Source: Oceanospirillum maris DSM 6286
Lineage (GTDB): Bacteria > Pseudomonadota > Gammaproteobacteria > Pseudomonadales > Halomonadaceae
DNA: 64,000 nt
Direction of reading: 5' to 3'
NCBI RefSeq assembly: GCF_000422865.1
Contig: NZ_AUGW01000017.1
Location: 1-64,000, forward strand
The number at the start of each line of letters is the position of its first letter. Position 1 is the first letter of the stretch. The notes beneath the pieces were generated by a model, which was not told where the DNA came from, ran no database searches, and saw only the letters and a program-made list of their open reading frames with translations. A program made the position numbers and the translations under genes. Positions 59,462 through 64,000 of this stretch are shown in pieces.

Positions 59462-60715
59462 TTATTTGTCATTAGTGAACTCCGGATAAGCAGTCATGCC
59501 ACATTCATGCACATCCATACCTTCCATCTCTTCTTCTTCACTTGCACGTAAACCAACAACGGCTTTAATAATCGACAAAACAACAAAGGTTGCGCCGAAC
59601 ATCCATGCAAAGACCACAACAGTGCCTATCAACTGATTCATAAAGGTTGCATCAGGATTACTGATCAAGACTGCAAAGATCCCCCAAATACCAGCTGAAC
59701 CATGTACCGAAATAGCGCCAACAGGGTCATCCAGCTTCAGTTTGTCCAGCAGCAATACAGACCCCACAACAATCAGGCCACCAACAGCACCAATTAAAGT
59801 TGCCATCGCAGGAGACGGCATTAACGGTTCTGCTGTAATCGCAACCAAACCGGCCAAAGCACCATTAATGGTCATGGTGAGATCCGTCTTACCAAATAAG
59901 AAGCGAGCGAGTAATGCTGCTGCAACCATACCCGCAGCGGCAGCGGCGTTAGTGTTAACAAAAACTTTAGCGACAGCATTAGCTTCATCAATATTCGCGA
60001 TTTTTAGTTCAGAGCCACCATTAAAGCCAAACCAGCCCATCCATAGGATAAACATACCCAGTGTAGCCATCGGTAAATTAGCACCAGGAATCGCTATTGG
60101 CTTACCATTTTTCCCATAGCGGCCTTTACGTGGACCTACCAAAATAACGGCAGCCAGTGCAGCTGAAGCACCCGCCATATGAACAACAACAGAACCTGCA
60201 AAATCTTGAAAGCCCATTTGGTCTAAGAAACCACCGCCCCATTTCCAATAACCTTCTACTGGGTAGATAACCGACACCATTACAATGGCGAAAATTAAGA
60301 AAGGCCATAGGCGCATCCGCTCAGCAACAGCACCCGATACAATCGACATTGTTGCTGCAGCAAATACCGCTTGGAAAATGAAGTCCGACATTGTCGAGTA
60401 GTAAGGTGCGCCCTCTTCTCCAGAAAGCACATCCGCAGCGGTATTGTCTGCACCCAAGAAGAAATCGATTCCTGGAATAACTGACGACATAGGGTTAGCA
60501 GGGTACATCACGTTGTAACCAACAATTAGATAAACAATGCAGGCGATACCATATAACAAAGCATTCTTGTTGAGGATCTCAACCGTGTTCTTACTTCTTA
60601 CTAAACCCGCTTCAAGCATGGCAAAACCAGCCGCCATCCACATCACTAAAGCTGCGCTTATTAAGAAATAAAACGTATCGAGGGCATAACCTACTTCAAT
60701 GACTAAATTATCCAT
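59462..60715 (-). CDS. amtB: Ammonium/methylammonium transporter
   Basis: 417 residues with about eleven membrane helices. Amt hallmarks are the pore-lining twin histidines in VVHMAGASAALAA and SVHGSAGIWGIFA, and the motif GFAMLEAGLVRSKN. It conducts ammonium, and proteins of this family also carry methylammonium, which fits the neighbouring pathway. It follows glnK by 14 bp; GlnK binds and closes the channel. Confidence 0.95.
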   Translation of the reverse strand: MDNLVIEVGYALDTFYFLISAALVMWMAAGFAMLEAGLVRSKNTVEILNKNALLYGIACIVYLIVGYNVMYPANPMSSVIPGIDFFLGADNTAADVLSGEEGAPYYSTMSDFIFQAVFAAATMSIVSGAVAERMRLWPFLIFAIVMVSVIYPVEGYWKWGGGFLDQMGFQDFAGSVVVHMAGASAALAAVILVGPRKGRYGKNGKPIAIPGANLPMATLGMFILWMGWFGFNGGSELKIANIDEANAVAKVFVNTNAAAAAGMVAAALLARFLFGKTDLTMTINGALAGLVAITAEPLMPSPAMATLIGAVGGLIVVGSVLLLDKLKLDDPVGAISVHGSAGIWGIFAVLISNPDATFMNQLIGTVVVFAWMFGATFVVLSIIKAVVGLRASEEEEMEGMDVHECGMTAYPEFTNDK

Positions 60716-60729
60716 ATCTTGCTCCTATC

Positions 60730-61068
60730 CTAAAGGGCCTGCTCGCCGGTTTCACCAGTGCGAATCCGAACGGCTTTATCTATATCTAGAACGAAGATTT
60801 TTCCATCGCCTATTTTTCCTGTTCCGCAGGTTTGAGAAATAGCTTCTAGGATTGGATCAACAAAATCATCCTTTACCGCAATTTCTATTTTCACCTTGGA
60901 CTGAAATTCGACGCTGTACTCTGCCCCCCTATATAGCTCCGTATGCCCTTTTTGTCGGCCATACCCATGAACCTCTGTTGTGGTAAGGCCTGTAATACCT
61001 AATTCTTGCAATGCCTCACGCGTATCATTTAACGCGTGGGGCCTGATAATGGCACTAATTAGCTTCAT
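60730..61068 (-). CDS. glnK: Nitrogen regulatory protein P-II
   Basis: 112 residues from the ATG at 61068 (AAGGGG site); a longer frame to 61278 is not P-II-like. It has GYGRQKGHTELYRGAEYSVEF with the uridylylated Tyr51 and the B-loop TGKIGDGKIFV. It senses 2-oxoglutarate and ATP/ADP, and gates AmtB. Confidence 0.97.
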   Translation of the reverse strand: MKLISAIIRPHALNDTREALQELGITGLTTTEVHGYGRQKGHTELYRGAEYSVEFQSKVKIEIAVKDDFVDPILEAISQTCGTGKIGDGKIFVLDIDKAVRIRTGETGEQAL

Positions 61069-61097
61069 AAAAACCCCTTTCTCTATAAGAAAAATTA

Positions 61098-61129
61098 TTT
61101 CTCTTTGGGAATATTGAAGAACCGTGCCA
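61098..61129 (-). promoter_or_regulatory. glnK-amtB control region: fourth operator motif and possible sigma-54 -24 box
   Basis: TTTCTCTTTGGGAATAT (61098-61114) fits the TTTCY-N4-RGGAATAT motif of the gmaS region. Next to it, minus-strand TGGCACG (61129-61123) matches a sigma-54 -24 element, but the -12 box reads TTCAA instead of TTGCW, so the promoter call is weak. glnK-amtB operons are usually nitrogen controlled. Confidence 0.45.
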
Positions 61130-61425
61130 TGTTTGTTAAAACATATGAAATTCAGCAAGTTAAAAGAAAAGTAAGGGCTATAACATAATAAAGTCTTGAG
61201 ATAGGGCGCACCGAATGTGATCAATGGCTCTATTATGTGCACCACGGTTATGGTTCCTACTCTTTTATCCCATAGCATTGGGTTTTATAAGATAGTCATC
61301 AAAGCTTTTTATTAAGAGGGAGGTGTTTTTTTCAGAAAGGACTTATTAGCGTATTATTCAAACACGCTCAATTTGTGATTCAGTCATAAAATAATGCACA
61401 CTGCCGAATAAATAGGAGAATCGCT

Positions 61426-61761
61426 ATGGCTTTTGTTGTGACCGATAACTGCATTCAGTGCAAATACACCGATTGCGTTGACGTTTGTCCTGTGGATTGT
61501 TTCTACGAAGGGCCTAATTTCTTGGTGATTCACCCCGATGAGTGCATCGACTGCGCATTGTGTGAGCCTGAATGCCCCGCAGCAGCGATTTACTCAGAAG
61601 ATGAGCTACCTGATGAACTACAAGATTTTATCGAGTTGAATACACTTTTAGCAGAACACTGGCCTAATATTACCGAGCGCAAAGACCCTCTGCCAGAGGC
61701 TGAAAAATGGGATGGCATTGAAAATAAGTTGAATAAGCTAGAAGGTATGCCAAACGATTAA
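61426..61761 (+). CDS. fdxA: 7Fe ferredoxin FdxA
   Basis: 111 residues. The N-terminal cysteine pattern ([18 protein letters not shown], then [12 protein letters not shown]) matches one 3Fe-4S and one 4Fe-4S cluster. The acidic C-terminal extension is typical of the Azotobacter/Pseudomonas type. AGGAG precedes the ATG. It carries electrons for unspecified redox partners. In related genomes fdxA commonly adjoins mutS; here 17 kb separate them. Confidence 0.97.
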   Translation: MAFVVTDNCIQCKYTDCVDVCPVDCFYEGPNFLVIHPDECIDCALCEPECPAAAIYSEDELPDELQDFIELNTLLAEHWPNITERKDPLPEAEKWDGIENKLNKLEGMPND

Positions 61762-61770
61762 TCGAGGCTA

Positions 61771-61905
61771 TAAAAAAGAAAATTAGATAAAAAAGAAGAA
61801 GATAAATAAAACAGAAATAGAAGAATAAAAAGGGTAGAAAAAACAGAAAGGATAAAAAAAGAAAGAGAAAAAGAGAAAAAGAGAAGGGCGGCCTTGCCGC
61901 CCTTT
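61771..61905 (+). terminator. Purine-rich tract followed by fdxA terminator
   Basis: From 61771 to 61888 the plus strand is A/G with only about a dozen pyrimidines. It runs into GGGCGGC (61886-61892)/GCCGCCC (61896-61902) with a 3-nt loop and TTT. The hairpin is a good terminator for fdxA; the long purine tract is unexplained. Confidence 0.7.
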
Positions 61906-62296
61906 GTTCCCTTACCATCTAATCCATGATAGCTGACTCATCCTAAGTCTTCCGTGTGGTGTCCTTGAACTAATGCTCCTGCATCCCTGTTCGCCACAAA
62001 ATCCAATCCTGTATGCCCTTATATCGAAACCCTTTTCGATGTGCTGCCACTCCTTGACTGCCCGTTAACTTTATCAAATCCCTGCATTAAAAAAACACTC
62101 TATTTTACATTGGCTATCGTTACTGATTCACTATAAAAACATAACCTACTGATAGTATTATATTTTTTTGTAAAACCACTCCGAAACAGGCTAATAACAA
62201 GGGTTCAAACTGACAATATCGTCATGTTTTGTAAGATATGTCTTACAACGGTATAAGACATATTGGCGCGCTGCCTTTGTTATCGTTCCATTTCAG
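61906..62296. other. Convergent intergenic region with nested palindromes
   Basis: 390 bp without a supported gene. GTAAGATATGTCTTAC (62231-62246) is a near-perfect palindrome (central TATG). It overlaps a wider one, ATATGTCTTA (62236-62245)/TAAGACATAT (62254-62263). No T-run follows, so it looks more like a protein-binding site than a terminator. Confidence 0.5.
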
Positions 62297-64000
62297 TTAG
62301 TCTGTCTCTTTGACCATGATTTGATCAACTTTTTGAAATCCCCGTGGCAGCTTATTTCCACGACGACCACGCTCTCCAAGATAATGCTCTAGGTCTGCAG
62401 GTTTCAGCATCAGATGGCGCTTACCCGCATAAATAGCGAGGGTCTCATCGCCATTGAAAACGATATAGTCTCGAATATATTCTTCTCGTCCAGAGGATTT
62501 AGCCGCTGCAATATCGATCATCTTATTGCCTTTACCTTTGCCTAGCGTCGGCAGTTGTTCCAACAGGAACACCAATAAGCGCCCCTCCGTTGTAATCACC
62601 GCAACACGCAGATCATCCCCCACTGGAATAATCTTAGGAGGTAAAACCTCACAACCTTTTGGCACGGTGAGCAAGGCTTTCCCTGCTTTCTTCGTCGCAA
62701 GAAGATCAGACGATTCGACAACAAAGCCATAACCAGCATCGCTGGCCATCAGAAAACGCCCCTTCTCTTCCGCCATGACCAAACCTTGAAAGGCTGCACC
62801 AGAAGGCGGATTAATACGTCCTGTTAACGGCTCACCTTGCCCTCTAGCAGAAGGTAATGTGTGGGCAGGTAAAGAGTAACTACGGCCACTACTATCAATA
62901 AAGACCGCCTGCTGATTAGATTTACCGTAACAGGCAAGATGAAAGCCATCCCCTGATTTATAGCTCAAACCTTCTGGATCAATATCATGGCCTTTAGCAG
63001 CTCTAATCCAGCCCTGTTTTGAGAGCACAATGGTAATAGGGTCTGCACTAACGAGAGCGGTCTCGTCGAGAGCTTTAGCGTCTTCTCGTCGTACTAATGG
63101 TGAACGTCGTGGATCACCAAACTGTTTAGCATCCGCGCTAAGCTCATCTTCAATCAATTGATTTAACGCGCTAGCGGAGCCTAATAAATACTCAAGCTTT
63201 TGACGTTCATCTTCTAGCTCAGCTTGCTCACCACGAATTTTAACTTCTTCGAGCTTGGCAAGCTGACGCAAGCGCAGCTCTAAAATAGCTTCAGCCTGAT
63301 GCTCACTAAGGGCAAAGCGGTTAATCAACTCTTGCTTGGGTTCATCTTTACTGCGAATAATATCGATCACTTCATCGATATTAAGAAAAGCGACCAGCAA
63401 ACCTTCTAACAGATGCAGCCGATCGGTTACCTTCTGCAACCGGTACTCTAAGCGCCGTCTTACGGTTGCTTGACGGAAGCGCAGCCACTCAGCCAAGATT
63501 TGCACCAAGCCTTTAACCTGCGGTCGACCATCCGTGCCAATCATATTGAGGTTAACGCGATAACTTTTCTCAAGGTCTGTGGTAGCAAACAGGTGCGCCA
63601 TGATAGCGTCGACATCGACTCGATTGGAACGAGGTACAATCACAAGTCGAGTAGGATTTTCATGGTCAGACTCATCCCGAAGATCAACCACCATAGGGAG
63701 TTTTTTAGCCTGCATTTGTGCGGCAATTTGCTCTAGAATTTTAGCACCCGACACCTGATGTGGCAGTGCGGTAACAACCACATCACCCTCTTCCACCTGA
63801 TAGATCGCCCGCATACGAAGGCTACCTTTGCCTGTCTCGTATAGCTTACGAATATCACTCTCTGGGGTGATGATCTCAGCATCCGTTGGATAGTCTGGCG
63901 CTTTAACAAACCGCATAAGATCGGTAATACCTGAAGCCGGATGATTCAATAGATGAATCGCCGCTTGGGCTACCTCATTAAGATTATGGGGCGGAATATC
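62297..64000 (-). CDS. parC: DNA topoisomerase IV subunit A, 3' part (start outside window)
   Basis: The frame is open to the window edge. 567 residues are visible, beginning within [18 protein letters not shown] and ending [11 protein letters not shown]. They include the breakage-reunion domain after the active site, the coiled-coil ([24 protein letters not shown]) and the C-terminal beta-pinwheel blades ([21 protein letters not shown]). It decatenates daughter chromosomes with ParE. The quinolone-resistance region lies outside the window. Confidence 0.95.
   Translation of the reverse strand, partial: DIPPHNLNEVAQAAIHLLNHPASGITDLMRFVKAPDYPTDAEIITPESDIRKLYETGKGSLRMRAIYQVEEGDVVVTALPHQVSGAKILEQIAAQMQAKKLPMVVDLRDESDHENPTRLVIVPRSNRVDVDAIMAHLFATTDLEKSYRVNLNMIGTDGRPQVKGLVQILAEWLRFRQATVRRRLEYRLQKVTDRLHLLEGLLVAFLNIDEVIDIIRSKDEPKQELINRFALSEHQAEAILELRLRQLAKLEEVKIRGEQAELEDERQKLEYLLGSASALNQLIEDELSADAKQFGDPRRSPLVRREDAKALDETALVSADPITIVLSKQGWIRAAKGHDIDPEGLSYKSGDGFHLACYGKSNQQAVFIDSSGRSYSLPAHTLPSARGQGEPLTGRINPPSGAAFQGLVMAEEKGRFLMASDAGYGFVVESSDLLATKKAGKALLTVPKGCEVLPPKIIPVGDDLRVAVITTEGRLLVFLLEQLPTLGKGKGNKMIDIAAAKSSGREEYIRDYIVFNGDETLAIYAGKRHLMLKPADLEHYLGERGRRGNKLPRGFQKVDQIMVKETD

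Noticed and set aside
61204-61245. GCGCACC and TGTGCACCA words upstream of glnK as NtrC sites
   Set aside because: Half-sites only; the spacing does not match the TGCAC-N7-GTGCA consensus.
61670-61918. Minus-strand Phe/Leu-rich frame
   Set aside because: Artefact of the purine-rich tract; overlaps fdxA and has no ribosome site.

Overview
The window reads as chromosome of a marine gammaproteobacterium, most like the Oceanospirillales/Oceanospirillaceae. The evidence is a conserved housekeeping block (mutS, pncC, recA, recX, alaS, lysC, csrA, tRNA-Ser, tRNA-Arg), a canonical gammaproteobacterial LexA box at recA, a 7Fe ferredoxin and parC, plus a moderate GC content judged by eye. The taxon is an inference; no rRNA is present.

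Layout. (1) 1-600: the 3' end of a Rpn/PD-(D/E)XK-type transposase-like gene with REEG repeats, followed by REP-like palindromes. (2) 0.6-10.5 kb, minus strand: a cell-surface and signalling cluster. A Crp/Fnr regulator, a Wzm/Wzt-type polysaccharide ABC exporter, a family 4 glycosyltransferase and a PIG-L deacetylase/GNAT fusion are followed by a CHASE2-cyclase-like membrane protein and a TPR/outer-membrane-barrel protein. (3) 11-21.3 kb, plus strand: a FecR-domain exported protein, then SapC and a type I secretion system (ABC transporter, HlyD-like adaptor, TolC-like channel) in the order of the Campylobacter fetus sapCDEF S-layer locus, running into rfbB-rfbA-rfbC (dTDP-sugar synthesis, without rfbD). 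(4) 21.3-27.9 kb: an accessory island with two GT2 glycosyltransferases, one carrying 29 consecutive glutamines, and a 959-residue RgpF/HAD protein. IS110 transposase remnants, a truncated orphan reading frame and a second REP pair lie at its edges. (5) 27.9-44.3 kb: LysE-type exporter, DUF523 protein, three tRNAs, csrA, lysC, alaS, recX, recA, topB, pncC, a chemoreceptor, a SCO protein and mutS. (6) 44.3-61.1 kb: an unusual soluble chemoreceptor with a C-terminal solute-binding domain, then a 12 kb operon that I read as the N-methylglutamate pathway of methylamine use (gmaS, mgsABC, purU, folD, mgdABCD), a divergent XRE-cupin regulator, and glnK-amtB. (7) 61.4-64 kb: fdxA and the 3' part of parC.

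How the genes work together. In the methylamine block, GmaS would couple methylamine to glutamate, MgsABC would transfer the methylamino group to 2-oxoglutarate, and MgdABCD would oxidise N-methylglutamate and release the C1 unit onto tetrahydrofolate. FolD and PurU would then turn that unit into formate. AmtB/GlnK fit (methyl)ammonium uptake and nitrogen sensing. The control region holds a consensus sigma-54 promoter for gmaS and three copies of a 17-bp motif, TTTCY-N4-RGGAATAT. A fourth copy lies in front of glnK-amtB, which suggests one local regulon.

In the surface cluster, the cyclase-like protein, the FecR protein, the Crp/Fnr regulator and two Crp-like palindromes suggest a local signalling circuit over polysaccharide export and S-layer-like secretion. 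However, the cyclase domain lacks two usual transition-state residues.
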